Below are positions 21,994 through 34,344 of a stretch of DNA of 64,000 nucleotides, in pieces. This stretch comes from Oncomelania hupensis (taxonomy: Eukaryota > Mollusca > Gastropoda > Littorinimorpha > Pomatiopsidae). Under the pieces are notes generated by a model. It was not told the DNA's origin. It saw only the letters and a list, made by a program, of their open reading frames with translations, and ran no database searches. The stretch is from the NCBI GenBank assembly GCA_036898135.1, contig CM072519.1, positions 70,200,250-70,264,249 on the forward strand, in the 5' to 3' direction. The first letter of the stretch is position 1. Each line of letters starts with the position of its first letter. The position numbers were made by a program, and so were the translations under genes.

Positions 21994-22214
21994 GGCATTG
22001 CCCTCGTTATAGTGATATTAGGCATTACTCCCACCCCGCCATAACCTCTTCCCCCCCAAAAAAATCCTATTCTACCCCATGACACAACACCGAACAATGA
22101 CTAACTAAAATACGTTAAGAATTAATATAAGAATAATAAATTTATAAATTTACGAAAACATAATTATATCACACCAAACTTGCAATTAGAGCACTTTTTA
22201 ACACAGGCACAACA

Positions 22215-22247
<33 letters not shown>

Positions 22248-22342
22248 GACTCAACATAACGCAACAACTCAGGCACAATACAGTGTAACCGACGGTGGAA
22301 ATGCTTGAATATGAATAAATAATGTTTGTATGCTCAGTCGGT
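21994..22342. other. unassigned DNA with CA run
   Basis: A second copy of TATAGTGATATTAGGCATT follows at about 22010. CA microsatellite at 22215-22246. Otherwise nothing seen. Confidence 0.45.
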
Positions 22343-22640
22343 CTATCCTATCTATCCTATCCTGTCCCGGAACCCGGAGGTCGTAGGGGCACCACAGATG
22401 ATCGTTTAACCAGCATACTCCATCTTTCTCTGTCCTCAGCAGCCCTGATGGCTTCGCTCAGTGTCAAACCAGTCCATTCTCGAATGTTGTCCTCCCTCCT
22501 CTTTTTCGGTCTCCCTCTTCTTCTACCTCCTTGCACTGTGCCTTGCAGAATGGTCTTTGCAAGGCCTGATGATCTGGTGACGTGGCCATACCATCGGAGT
22601 TTCCGTTTCTTCACCACTGTGAGCAGGTCATCGTGTTGTC
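22343..22640 (-). mobile_element. RTE-like LINE, 3' fragment 3
   Basis: Minus-strand peptide KRKLRWYGHVTRSSGLAKTI through GRPKKRREDNIREWTGLTLS to SMLVKRSSVVPLRP. The tail is TATCC/TATC units at 22343-22365. Truncated at 22640, close to the breakpoint of fragment 1. Confidence 0.78.
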
Positions 22641-23411
22641 AGTCAGTCTGCATATCAGAAATACTTACGGTTGCATGTTCGATTTCTTTAATACCCACAC
22701 ATCAGTCATCTCACATACCAAGGGAGCCCACACTGTAAGGTATTATGCTTACTTTCTGATTTTATTCACAAAACACTGACATAATACAAAACTACCAAGA
22801 CAATAAAATATCTAATATCTCAATACATAGATCCACAAAATGACACACCACCTGTTAGTTGACTAGAATTTAACACTCTTCTTGTTACAAATCCTGGACC
22901 TAAAGCAATAATCATGTAATGTAATGTTACAATCTACATAAACTAGGCACGTGCAAATCTAGCAATCCTACTTTTTATACAAATTATAAAAATCTTCATA
23001 CTAATGACGGCTCCTAATACTAACACAACAAATTATTAGAGTGCACACACACAACAAATAGGGCCCAGGAGAAAATTCGGTATTCTCAGTCCATCATGCC
23101 GTATCGTCTTCGTCATTTCCAAATCCTCGTTGCCCCTGCCTCCTGACTGGCAAAGGTTCAAAGTCAAACAAGAGTAAATGTACTCACAGTCGAGCGTCAG
23201 ACAACCACGACTTCCACTAGTCACTTTACGTCACGTCGACGGCTCTTCAACAACAACTATCTTGCTATCGCCGCTGCTTCGCTTGCACGGCTTCCAATCT
23301 CGAACACGCCGATTAGCCGGGCCTTCAGCTGCAAACCTTCACCGTCGATGTCTTCAGTTCCTCCCGGACTCGAAACTCTGTAGAATATCATTATTCCTAC
23401 AGTAACCATAT
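22641..23411. other. unassigned DNA with a repeat B 3'-end fragment
   Basis: 22884-22930 contains CTGGACCTAAAGCAATAATC and TGTAATGTAATGTT, the 3' end and tail of repeat B. The remainder is unassigned. Confidence 0.5.
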
Positions 23412-23486
23412 TTCTTCTTCTTCTTCTTCTTCTTCTTCTTCTTCTTCTTCTTCTTCTTCTTCTTCTTCTTCTTCTTCTTCTTCTTC

Positions 23487-23537
<51 letters not shown>
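23412..23537. repeat. (CTT)n then (AAT)n microsatellites
   Basis: About 25 CTT units run into about 17 AAT units. The AAT tract abuts the 3' end of the LINE to its right and is probably its expanded tail. Confidence 0.93.
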
Positions 23538-24905
23538 GGGTGTTTAATTAGCGCATTTTTCTAAAGAAATCAGTTCAAAGAGCAGTTCTCACGTATTTAT
23601 ACTTAACGTCAAAAGCGAAACACATACGAATAGAAGTGAAACATAAACAAGACGCTAATAAACTATACAAAGACATAATACAAACATAAAAAAGAATATT
23701 TACAAGTAAAATATAAAATTCGAGAGAGGGAGGAGGCGGAGGAGAGCAGCTAAAGAGTGAGGGGGCTGGGGGCGTGCGGTGTGACGGCGGTGGTCTGAAA
23801 AGGGAAAGAAGGAATGATGGTGGTGATGGGAGACGAGATCAGAATTTTTTAAGGAAGAGGTTAGTTTTCAAGCTGGACTTGAAAGTGGCTATATTCGGAG
23901 AGCTGCGAAGAGAAAGAGGAAGAGAGTTCCAAGTTGAAGGACCAAGCACTGAGAAGGATCGACAGCCTGCAGAGTAGAGTTTATAGAGGGGTATTTGTAG
24001 CATTAGGTTTTAAGAGGAATAACGAAGATTTTTAGACGGCTTGTAGAAGTGAATGTTTTAGGTGAGATAGGAAGGGACTCATTTGTAATAGAAAATACAG
24101 ATTTTGTATGTGATCCTCTGAGATACAGGAAGCCAGTGGAGAGAATGTAGGAGGGGTATAATATGATCAGATTTGTTTTCTTTTTGAACACCAGACGAGT
24201 AGCTGAGTTCTGAGGAAGTTGGAGCAGATGAACAGAAGAGGAAGGAAGTCCAGCCAGAAGAGAGTTACAGTAGTCTAATCGTGACAGAACACGAGAAGAC
24301 ATGAGGTCAGATGCTTGCTGGTAAGGCCTATTCTACGGAGCTCAAAGTAGCATGTGTGACAGGTTTTGCGGATGAATTCAGACATGGAGAGAATGTTGTC
24401 AAGGGTGACACCAATGGTTTTGATAGAATATGACATAGGAAGAGTGGTTTGGCCAAGAGTGACAGTGTCTACAGGGGCAGAAGACTGGTTGTGTTTGGCC
24501 AAGAGTGACAGTGTCTACAGGGGCAGAAGACTGGTTGTGTTTGGTCCTCGTGAGCATAACTTCAGTTTTGTTAGCATTGAGCTGGAGCTTGTTGGCAGTC
24601 TTCCAGTTTGAAATGTTTTCAAAGCAGTCATAAATTTTGGTCAGAAAAGATGGAAGGTTTTTGGGAGTGTCACTATTTTTGAGCTGTGTATCGTCGGCGT
24701 AGAAATGGTGGAGAGTGTCATGGTTTTGGATTATCTGATACAGAGGAGATGTATAAAGGGTGAATAAAACAGGGCCTAGAACTGATCCTTGAGGAAAACC
24801 AAAGACAAGTCTAAACGGTTCAGAAAGGTGGTTGTTGATACAGACAGATTTGAAACTGTCAGAAAGGTTCCATTCTTACCATTCTGACAGTTTCAAATCT
24901 GTCTG
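23538..24905 (-). pseudogene. L2-like LINE fragment (reverse transcriptase to C terminus)
   Basis: Minus-strand landmarks in order: PQGSVLGPVLFTLYT (about 24800-24756), YADDTQL active site (24701-24681), a KTIGVTLDNILSM block, [14 protein letters not shown] (from about 24286), and WNSLPLSLRSSPNIATFKSS near 23940-23880. Frame breaks occur, and the 5' half including any endonuclease is missing. The 3' end runs into (AAT)n at 23537. At the 5' break a perfect 24-bp inverted repeat is present (24841-24864 and 24882-24905). The motifs fit the CR1/L2 superfamily; assignment to L2 is by pattern only. Confidence 0.8.
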
Positions 24906-25770
24906 CATCAGCGAACTCCTCATCCTGTACTTCAAGCTCCTCGCTTCTTTGATGTGATTTAATAATTATTATAATAAGCGAGACCTCAGGGTATGTTGCA
25001 CTCATTACCAATCGCAATCATTATCACTGTTGTGTTGTCCCGCCCTCTGGCAAACTATGTTATGCAAACTCTATTTCCCATTTGTTTATATGTGTGTGTT
25101 TGAATGGAGAGAGAGAAACAGAGAAAATGAGAGAGAGTGTGTGTGTTGTGTGTTTTGTGTGTGTGGAGAGAGAGAGAGCGTGTTTGTGTATGTGTGTGTG
25201 TGTTTGTTTTGTGTGCGTGTGTTTGTGTTTGTGTTTGTGTGTGTGTGTGTGTGTGTGGCACCTGTTGTTGTGTGTGTTTCAGGTGGGAAGGGGGGAGCTA
25301 AGATGGAAGGGGTTGCTTGAAGAGACGTTTCAACAGACTAATAGCTATAATGAGGAACGAATGGACATATACACCAACAGAACGCTAATGTAGACAACAA
25401 GAAGACAACACAACACAATGTACAGTTTGGAGCTAATCTCTTCGTCATGCGGACAATACAAGAGGGCGGACAAATAATATTTCTCAACAGAACTCCAAAA
25501 GTGACAGAAATGATGTAGAACAAGGTTAGCGTTTGCGAACCCTGGATGATGATTGTACGAAAGGACCGTACAACTCGGTGTTGGACTGGAACTGTTCATC
25601 GGGAACACAGAGTTGTTTGCCCCTTCCTTGTCCACATCAGTGACAAGGCGTTCTTGGAAAGGAGGCAAGAAGAAGACCTTATTACATTTATCTTATTATA
25701 TATCAGTAATGGATGGTTCAAAGCCACCGTAGCTTATCCACATCAACTTTTAATTGTCTATGGGGTTGCA
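24906..25770. other. unassigned DNA with GT/GA tracts
   Basis: GT and GA simple sequence at 25126-25258. Nothing else was recognised. Confidence 0.45.
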
Positions 25771-25773
25771 AAG

Positions 25774-25866
<93 letters not shown>
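25771..25866. repeat. (TAA)n microsatellite, about 32 copies
   Basis: Uninterrupted triplets reading as poly-Asn, poly-Ile or poly-Tyr. It abuts sequence resembling a LINE 3' end. Confidence 0.95.
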
Positions 25867-25867
<1 letters not shown>

Positions 25868-26150
25868 GAGAACTTATAACGCGCACATATCTCAGCACAA
25901 GTCGACTTAAGGTAGAAGTAGCGTGTATGCATAATGTGTTGGTCTGTTAGTCAGTCTGTATTGAGTTTTGATGTTGGACTCCTTATGCCCGAAAGGCGCC
26001 CCAAAACCAATTTTATAATTTATTAAGTCAGGGAAGTTTTGAATCGTATCTTGGAAACGAGCAAGATTTTTTTTCAAGATTTCCTTCAAGGTGCAATTAA
26101 CCTTCTGGGTGACGAGAGTGCTGCGAGCTGTTTGGCAATGAGTCATCCAG
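25867..26150 (-). mobile_element. possible LINE 3' end
   Basis: Beginning right at the TAA array, ACGCGCACATATCTCAGC resembles the ...GCGC...TCAG layout at the 3' ends of the two L2-like copies (23540-23580 and 45555-45595). No protein motif confirms it. Confidence 0.25.
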
Positions 26151-26799
26151 TGTGGTTATGAATATTAATCGCAAATAGTTCTTGTCTGTCGCTTTCTGTC
26201 TGTCTTCTTGACTGTCTGTCTATCTGTCTCTGTTTGTACTTGGGTGGGGGAAGAGGGGGGTGGAAGGAGGCTCGAATGTATTTCTCCTTATTAAAGGAGT
26301 GTGGTATTATTTATTATTCATGTTATTTGACTGTGTTCTTTGCGTCTTTGGAAGACCAACACACTTCTGGATATATTGCAATGAAGGAACACATTTGGTG
26401 AGATTAAAAATAGTGTCCGTCTCACTTTGTACGTCTTTTTGGTTGTGTATGTGTCCATGTCTGTCTACATTTGTATGTCTTTCTGGTTGTGTATATGTCC
26501 ATGTCCGTCTACCTGTCTATCTGTGGGTGACCGAACTACAAACTTGGGATATTTCTCACTGATCGAACTACAGTGGTTATTTGGCAGATTCTCTTTTTCT
26601 CTCACTCTCTCTCTCTCTGTCTCTCTATAACACATACTCACACTCACACCTCTCTCTCTCTCTAACACACACACACTCACACACACTCTCTCTCACTGTA
26701 TGTGTGTGTGCGCGCTCGAGACTGTCTTTGTCCCTGTCTTTTGGCGATGAACAAATAAATTGGAAATACTTTCTACTGACCAAGCGTGATAGAACGTAC

Positions 26800-26880
<81 letters not shown>
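26151..26880. repeat. unassigned DNA ending in CT/CA microsatellites
   Basis: A 45-bp duplication (GGTTGTGTATGTGTCCATGT-like at about 26441 and 26486), mixed CT/CA runs at 26598-26720, and (CT)n at 26803-26878. Confidence 0.75.
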
Positions 26881-26881
<1 letters not shown>

Positions 26882-27177
26882 CACGTGTGTAACAGTACTA
26901 TTACTTGCCTTACTCCTACACTGTAAACACTTGTGTAACAGTACTATTATTTGCCGTAGGGTAGCATGGATCAGTACGGTAAAAATAAGGCCACAAATAA
27001 TTATACAACCAAAATAGAGCTAGCATCTTGTTTGTTTTTTCTCCTGCAACTAAAATAGAATGCTGCTAGTAGAGAGCGAGACTTCTTGCTATGCCGTAAT
27101 AGCCCTGAGGGGAATTTGTAATGATACAGCACAATGTGTAGAGGAATAGGAGGAGGGACAGAGACAGAGACAGAGAC

Positions 27178-27255
<78 letters not shown>

Positions 27256-27476
27256 TTGATTGGCGTAACATGAATACGTGGCATCAAGGGGAAAAGACTA
27301 ACAGTGATAGAGATGTGGTAGTGGAACGTTTATTTGCAGGCTAATAGCATTAGGAGTAGGGAAGGAGGTGAAGGGTGGGGGTGGGGCTGTCTTTGTCTTC
27401 CAGCTAGCTTTGCTCGCGCTAGGTACCAAGGAGAAGAGAGAGAAACTTGGGGGAGGGGAAGGGGAGGTGAGTGGTT
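26881..27476. repeat. unassigned DNA around a (GA)n microsatellite
   Basis: A 45-bp imperfect duplication of GTGTAACAGTACTATTA (26887 and 26932), and (CAGAGA)/(GA)n at 27163-27253. The rest is unassigned. Confidence 0.7.
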
Positions 27477-29585
27477 TAGTGTGTGGCTGCATTGTATTTG
27501 GACAGAAGTGCAGTCATGATGTTGCTAGTGTGTGGCTGCATTGTATTGGGACAGAAGTGCAGTCACAATGTTGCTAGTGTGTGGCTGCATTGTATTGAGA
27601 CAGGAGTGCAGTCACAATGTTGCTAGTGTGTGGCTGCATTGTATTGAGACAGGAGTGCAGTCACAATGTTGCTAGTGTGTGGCTGCATTGTATTGAGACA
27701 GGAGTGCAGTCACAATGTTGCTAGTGTGTGGCTGCATTGTATTGGGACAGGAGTGCAGTCACAATGTTGCTAGTGTGTGGCTGCATTGTATTGGGACAGG
27801 AGTGCAGTCACAATGTTGCTAGTGTGTGGCTGCATTGTATTGGGACAGAAGTGCAGTCACAATGTTGCTAGTGTGTGGCTGCATTGTATTGAGACAGGAG
27901 TGCAGTCACAATGTTGCTAGTGTGTGGCTGCATTGTATTTGGACAAAAGTGCAGTCACAATGTTGCTAGTGTGTGGCTGCATTGTATTTGGACAAAAGTG
28001 CAGTCACAATGTTGCTAGTGTGTGGCTGCATTGTATTTGGACAGAAGTGCAGTCACAATGTTGCTAGTGTGTGGCTGCATTGCATTGGGACAGAAGTGCA
28101 GTCACAATGTTGCTAGTGTGTGGCTGCATTGTATTGGGACAGAAGTGCAGTCACAATGTTGCTAGTGTGTGGCTGCATTGTATTTGGACAGAAGTGCAGT
28201 CACAATGTTGCTAGTGTGTGGCTGCATTGTATTGGGACAGAAGTGCAGTCACAATGTTGCTAGTGTGTGGCTGCATTGTATTTGGACAGAAGTGCAGTCA
28301 CAATGTTGCTAGTGTGTGGCTGCATTGTATTGAGACAGGAGTGCAGTCACAATGTTGCTAGTGTGTGGCTGCATTGTATTGGGACAGGAGTGCAGTCACA
28401 ATGTTGCTAGTGTGTGGCTGCATTGTATTGGGACAGGAGTGCAGTCACAATGTTGCTAGTGTGTGGCTGCATTGTATTGAGACAGGAGTGCAGTCACAAT
28501 GTTGCTAGTGTGTGGCTGCATTGTATTGGGACAGGAGTGCAGTCACAATGTTGCTAGTGTGTGGCTGCATTGTATTGGGACAGGAGTGCAGTCACAATGT
28601 TGCTAGTGTGTGGCTGCATTGTATTGAGACAGGAGTGCAGTCACAATGTTGCTAGTGTGTGGCTGCATTGTATTGGGACAGGAGTGCAGTCACAATGTTG
28701 CTAGTGTGTGGCTGCATTGTATTTGGACAGAAGTGCAGTCACAATGTTGCTAGTGTGTGGCTGCATTGTATTGAGACAGGAGTGCAGTCACAATGTTGCT
28801 AGTGTGTGGCTGCATTGTATTGGGACAGGAGTGCAGTCACAATGTTGCTAGTGTGTGGCTGCATTGTATTGGGACAGGAGTGCAGTCACAATGTTGCTAG
28901 TGTGTGGCTGCATTGTATTGAGACAGGAGTGCAGTCACAATGTTGCTAGTGTGTGGCTGCATTGTATTGGGACAGGAGTGCAGTCACAATGTTGCTAGTG
29001 TGTGGCTGCATTGTATTTGGACAGAAGTGCAGTCACAATGTTGCTAGTGTGTGGCTGCATTGTATTGAGACAGGAGTGCAGTCACAATGTTGCTAGTGTG
29101 TGGCTGCATTGTATTGGGACAGGAGTGCAGTCACAATGTTGCTAGTGTGTGGCTGCATTGTATTGGGACAGGAGTGCAGTCACAATGTTGCTAGTGTGTG
29201 GCTGCATTGTATTGAGACAGGAGTGCAGTCACAATGTTGCTAGTGTGTGGCTGCATTGTATTGGGACAGGAGTGCAGTCACAATGTTGCTAGTGTGTGGC
29301 TGCATTGTATTGAGACAGGAGTGCAGTCACAATGTTGCTAGTGTGTGGCTGCATTGTATTGGGACAGGAGTGCAGTCACAATGTTGCTAGTGTGTGGCTG
29401 CATTGTATTGAGACAGGAGTGCAGTCACAATGTTGCTAGTGTGTGGCTGCATTGTATTGGGACAGGAGTGCAGTCACAATGTTGCTAGTGTGTGGCTGCA
29501 TTGTATTGGGACAGGAGTGCAGTCACAATGTTGCTAGTGTGTGGCTGCATTGTATTGGGACAGGAGTGCAGTCACAATGTTGCCT
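27477..29585. repeat. 49-bp minisatellite, about 43 copies, with six-unit higher-order repeat
   Basis: The unit contains GTGTGTGGCTGCATTGTATT and GTGCAGTCACAATGTTGCTA. The middle varies: TTGGGACAGG, TTGAGACAGG or TTTGGACAGAA. In the right half these variants follow a repeating six-unit order; the rare TTTGGACAGAA unit recurs exactly 294 bp apart (28722 and 29016). The period is not a multiple of three and no long frame exists. Confidence 0.95.
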
Positions 29586-30084
29586 AAAGCGCCTAGAAGT
29601 AGGCCGCCTGAAGTATGGGAACACATGAAGGAAATGGTAGAAATAAACATGTGTCCAAAGTATACTAGTAGGTCGAATCATGGATATTCAGAATCGTAGA
29701 ATGAACAAGAACAAGAAGGATGAGATGAGGAATGAGGAAGAGAAGGAGTATGAGGAGGAGACGAGGAGGAGACGAAGAAGAAAATGTCCTTGTGTGAACT
29801 TGAGGAAAATAAATCATCTTGTATCTGTATCTTGTATATGTAATATTCGTCCTATGCAGACAATACACGACTGCTAAACTTGTTCCAGGGCCAGAAAGAG
29901 GACGAAGCAATTCACGGGAAGTGTCAATGTTTAATATCTGGCCCATGCAAGCAATATGTTGCAAACAAACTGTTTAGACTGCCCTAGTACACTTGCCAGA
30001 TCTGATTACGTCCAAGAAGGGAAAAAGGGAGGTCTTCATTTCAGTTCCTTTAATATTAGTCTAAGAAGGGGGAATTATTGCATG
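29586..30084. other. unassigned DNA with GA-rich patch
   Basis: Purine-rich GAA/GGA sequence at about 29690-29785. No other feature seen. Confidence 0.45.
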
Positions 30085-31130
30085 GAGGAGCAAAGTGCAT
30101 GGTGTCCAATAAAGACTGAGAAACACCAACAATAAAGACTGAGAAACACCAACAATACAGACTGAGAAACACCAACAATAAAGACTGAGAAACACCAACA
30201 ATAAAGCCTGAGAAACACCAACAATAAAGACTGAGAAACACCAACAATAAAGACTGAGAAACACCAACAATAAAGACTGAGAAACACCAACAATAAAGAC
30301 TGAGAAACACCAACAATAAAGCCTGAGAAACACCAACAATAAAGCCTGAGAAACACCAACAATAAAGACTGAGAAACACCAACAATAAAGCCTGAGAAAC
30401 ACCAACAATAAAGACTGAGAAACACCAACAATAAAGACTGAGAAACACCAACAATAAAGGACTGGAGAAACACCAACAGATAAAGACTGAGAAACACCAA
30501 CAATAAAGACTGAGAACACCATCAATAAAGACTGATACCAACAAGTAAAGACTGAGAAACACCAACAATAAAGCCTGAGCAAATACCAACAGTAAAGACT
30601 GAGAAACACCAACAATAAAGACTGAGCAACACCAACAATAAAGGACTGAGAAACACCAACAATAAAGACTGAGAAACACCAACAATAAAGACTGAGAAAC
30701 ACCAACAATAAAGACTGAGAAACACCAACAATAAAGAAATAAAGACTGAGAAACACCAACAATAAAGGCTGAGCAACACCAACAATAAAGACTGAGAAAC
30801 ACCAACATTAGCCTGAGAAACACCAACAATAGACTGAGAAACACCAACAATAAAGACTGAGAAACACCAACAATAAAGGCTGAGCAACACCAACAATAAA
30901 GACTGAGAAACACCAACAATAAAGACTGAGAAACACCAACAATAAAGACTGAGAAACACCAACAATAAAGACTGAGAAATACCAACAGTAAAGACTGAGA
31001 AACACCAACAATAAAGACTGAGCAACACCAACAATAAAGACTGAGAAACACCAACAATAAAGACTGAGAAACACCAACAATAAAGACTGAGAAACACCAA
31101 CAATAGAGACTGAGAAACACCAACATTGTA
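30085..31130. repeat. 23-bp minisatellite, about 45 copies
   Basis: The unit is AATAAAGACTGAGAAACACC plus AAC. Units with single-base indels are concentrated in the middle (about 30455-30840), while both flanks are regular. This fits older units in the centre or assembly and polymerase slippage noise. Long minus-strand frames in L, S, V, F, C and W are by-products. Confidence 0.93.
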
Positions 31131-31870
31131 GCAATTTTGGGCTCAAAACATCCATTTAATATAAAGACATCTGTTTGTTTCATTAGTTGTTACTGAGATA
31201 CACTCTGTTTGTTTCATTAGTTGTTCTTGTTCTGTAGCTCCACGACTGAATGCCTTACCTGTCGAATGCCTTACCTTTCTGGCAATGTACATGTATTTTA
31301 TATATACTGTTGAGACTTGAATTCCAGAGGTTCGATCTAGGATGCCCCTAACCTTAAAATGGTTGTCTGTGCTTGAGATTTTCATATTGCTGTCATGGAT
31401 CTGGTGGTTTATTCAGTGCAGTAGTAGGTTTCAATTAGGTGCTGTTGGCTGGGTGTTGTACCCCTGTTGGCTGGGTATTGTACCCCTGTTGGCTGGGTAT
31501 TGTACCCCCCTCCTGCTTTCCTTTTTCTCCCCTTCCCTCCCCTTTGGGGTTGGCTGGCGCTACTCTTCGGTAACCGTGCTTTCACTGAGAAAGCTACTCA
31601 AATGTCACCGTCATGACTGGTGGGTATGAGCTACATATTACACAGAAATGGCTGGCTACTCAAACTTTCTGTGTAAGCCTAGTGGGTATGAGCTACATAT
31701 TACACAGAAATGGCTGGCTACTCTAACTTTCTGTGTAAGCCTGGTGGGTATGAGCTACATATTACACAGAAGTGGCTGGCTACTCTAACTTTCTGTGTAA
31801 GCCTGGTGGGTATGAGCTACATATTACACAGAAGTGGCTGGCTACTCTAACTTTCTGTGTAAGCCTGGTG
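31131..31870. repeat. short tandem duplications: 22-bp and 62-bp units
   Basis: GTTGGCTGGGTATTGTACCC repeats three times at 31440-31508. A 62-bp unit starting GTGGGTATGAGCTACATATT repeats four times from 31620. CTGTTTGTTTCATTAGTTGTT occurs twice near 31170-31225. Confidence 0.85.
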
Positions 31871-32479
31871 GACCTCGCTCAATATTTGTTGACACATACA
31901 TATAACACCATCTCCAGCTCTAGCTAACGACGTTGTGGCCGAAGGGAGGACAACTTGGTAACGGTCCTCTTGGGGAAACCAATTAGCGGTAGAGGCTTTC
32001 GCCAGTAGAGTTTTGTCCCCTCGGGAAACGACGTCACCGCCTACGTACTTCGGGTGCGCAAGAAATGGCGGCCAAATCAGCGTTTGCAGCCGATAAAGAG
32101 TCATCGTCCGTGTTTCTCAGCGTGTTAACAAAACATTGGTGTGGAGGGTGGACTTGTCTAGACCTGCTCGTTAGGCAAACTTCTTCTCGCGTTCGTAACT
32201 AACATACTGGTTTTCCCGTTTAAAGCGATCTTTGCGGATAACATCGTTAGTAGGTAAACCTCCCTTTACCTACTAATCCAGCCTAGTGTCGTCTTACTTC
32301 TTGTTTGTTATGACAAGTTACCTCTTGTTAACGATCAAGGAAAAGCGGTTTACCCTAACCTTTCGATCGTACGCAAGATAAGATTTAGTCAGTAACCTCC
32401 CTTGGCTTGGGTCCAACCGATGAAGAGTCACCCTTCCCGTTTTCAAACTAGTTAGCCGACTACTGGTGGCATCGAATAA
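31871..32479. other. unassigned DNA
   Basis: Ordinary base composition, short frames on both strands, no family recognised. It may belong to the retroelement whose 3' end is at 32760. Confidence 0.35.
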
Positions 32480-32760
32480 AGTAGACTTTGCTATCTTTCG
32501 CTTGCATGTTGTGGCAATTTCTGTCTCTGTTAACATTGATGGTAAAGGTTGTCCTGAATTCTTTGGGTCGTATAAAAGAGATACGTTAGTTAGTGACCTG
32601 TATTTTCTTAGGCCCAGACGTTTTCCAAAGCGTTTGGCAATGTGGTTGCTCCTTTCTCGTTCCTCTTGCTTTTTGGTTGGGATTTATGTCTTTGTAAACA
32701 TCAACAGTAAAGTTGTCCTCTTACCTTTGACAATAAAAATGTATTGTATTGTGTTGTATT
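32480..32760 (+). mobile_element. retroelement 3' end with GTATT tail, class unknown
   Basis: The segment ends GACAATAAAAATGTATTG and further TATTG units, the GACAATAAA-plus-tail arrangement seen at three other retroelement ends in the window. The solo LTR has inserted into this tail. The 5' limit is not visible. Confidence 0.4.
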
Positions 32761-34289
32761 TGTCACGAACTGGCTAGTTTTAACTCTGCTTATTACTATT
32801 TAGCCATGTGTAGTGATTGTAACAGTAGAGAGTCAGTCTATAACACAGCAGCAATAAAAGTACACACCGCGAGCCCGACCCACGCTGCGTAGTTAATCCG
32901 CACTGTGTGCGAGAGTCGTAAACGTTTTTAACCAATGGGAGCAGGCTAAGTGGGTAGAGCAGTTTTGACTGTGTCAAAACCTAGCACAGCTTGGTCAGTC
33001 GTGTGTGAGAAGAGGAAGAAGTAACATCTACTTAGCTAGCAGAGAACTATCTTCACTTAGACCAGGAAGCAGGACTTAGAATCTTAGAATTCTATCAAGT
33101 CACTACGGGCCTGAACTTGTCAAACAGGTAAATGAACACCCTTCTGTTTCATCGTGATATATTTATATTATTGTGGAAATTATGGTTGTGGAATTTGCTA
33201 TGCATAAATGTGAATTGTTAATCCGAATTTGCGTGACCACGTGGAAGAGCCTACCACGAGGCGAAACACGACCGGTTGCGCCGCCATGTTGTATCCCGTA
33301 CGGAACCACTGTTGTTTAACTTATATGTATGTTTGCAGACCAGTGGCTGTACCACTGAATGTTTATATTATTATTAATTCTGTATGTGTATAGTTAGCCA
33401 CGTTTGATATTTATATATGTATAGGAATTTAGAGTGAGATTCCAGTGGAACCCGGAAGTAGCAGAATGTTCGTCGCTTATGTATAGAGATGTGGAGCTAT
33501 CACTGAGGGCTACTTTGGCTTTCAGTGAGACGCTCTGCACAAACCGATTATTCAGGGTTGTGCAGAATTTCGTCTCTTATATTACAGACGAGCAGGCGAG
33601 CTATCCCGAGCTATCCCGAGCTATCCTGTGCACCCCACTCCACAGAAACGACTAGTTGGTTGAGGAACCTCTACCGCACAAGACGGAACGAGCGACCCGG
33701 TAAAACACCCTGTCAGACCCCACAGCGTGGCAAGGGAACCCAACTACACAACGACAAAGGTGTACCAGAAGCTACCTCACAGAAGGACTTCGCACGCTCC
33801 ATCTAGCAGTTAAGTGAACACGCCAAGGTGCACTTAAACTGATCATAACAGGACCACAGTAGTCCAACTCTTCAGAAACTGTAAAACGGACCACAGTAGT
33901 CCAAATCTACATGACATATACTAGCAAGTGCCCGAGGAAGAAATAACAGCTGCCTAGACTATCAGCGATCGAACTATTAAGCATTGAAAGAGACTTTTTA
34001 AGTTAGATTAGTACTTAGAGAATCTTGTATAGAGTAGAAGAAATAAATGTGTGATTTTAACTGTTATCAAGTGGCTGGTCTACATATGATTCATAGCCGT
34101 GTGAAAGCTAGTGTGACAGTAATCTCTTACCATTTTTCTATCTATTTCTGTACCCCAACCTTAACACAGAACGAGCTAAACAAATAAATTTATTAAAGTA
34201 ATTCATAGGGTGACTTACTAGCAGTTCCCACCGAATAAACGTGAGGGTCCATAATTCCATTGTGCAGAGCCCATAAACCCCACGTGACA
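32761..34289 (+). mobile_element. solo LTR of the gypsy-type family, 1529 bp
   Basis: Starts TGTCACGAACTGGCTAG and ends CCCACGTGACA, matching the LTRs at 50560-52095 and 53215-54750 along its length with scattered substitutions. GTATT directly precedes (32756-32760) and follows (34290-34294), a 5-bp target duplication inside a GTATT-type tail. No internal sequence remains, so the element was removed by LTR-LTR recombination. AATAAA lies near the end. Short frames inside are shared with the other LTRs but show no domain. Confidence 0.9.
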
Positions 34290-34344
34290 GTATTGTATTG
34301 TATTGACAGCCTTAAGAGATTGTATAGTTGAAAGGTGATAAAGA

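Noticed and set aside
30056..31183. Minus-strand frames of up to 375 codons rich in LSLYCWCFSVFIVG
   Set aside because: A 23-bp array read across frame; artefact of low complexity.
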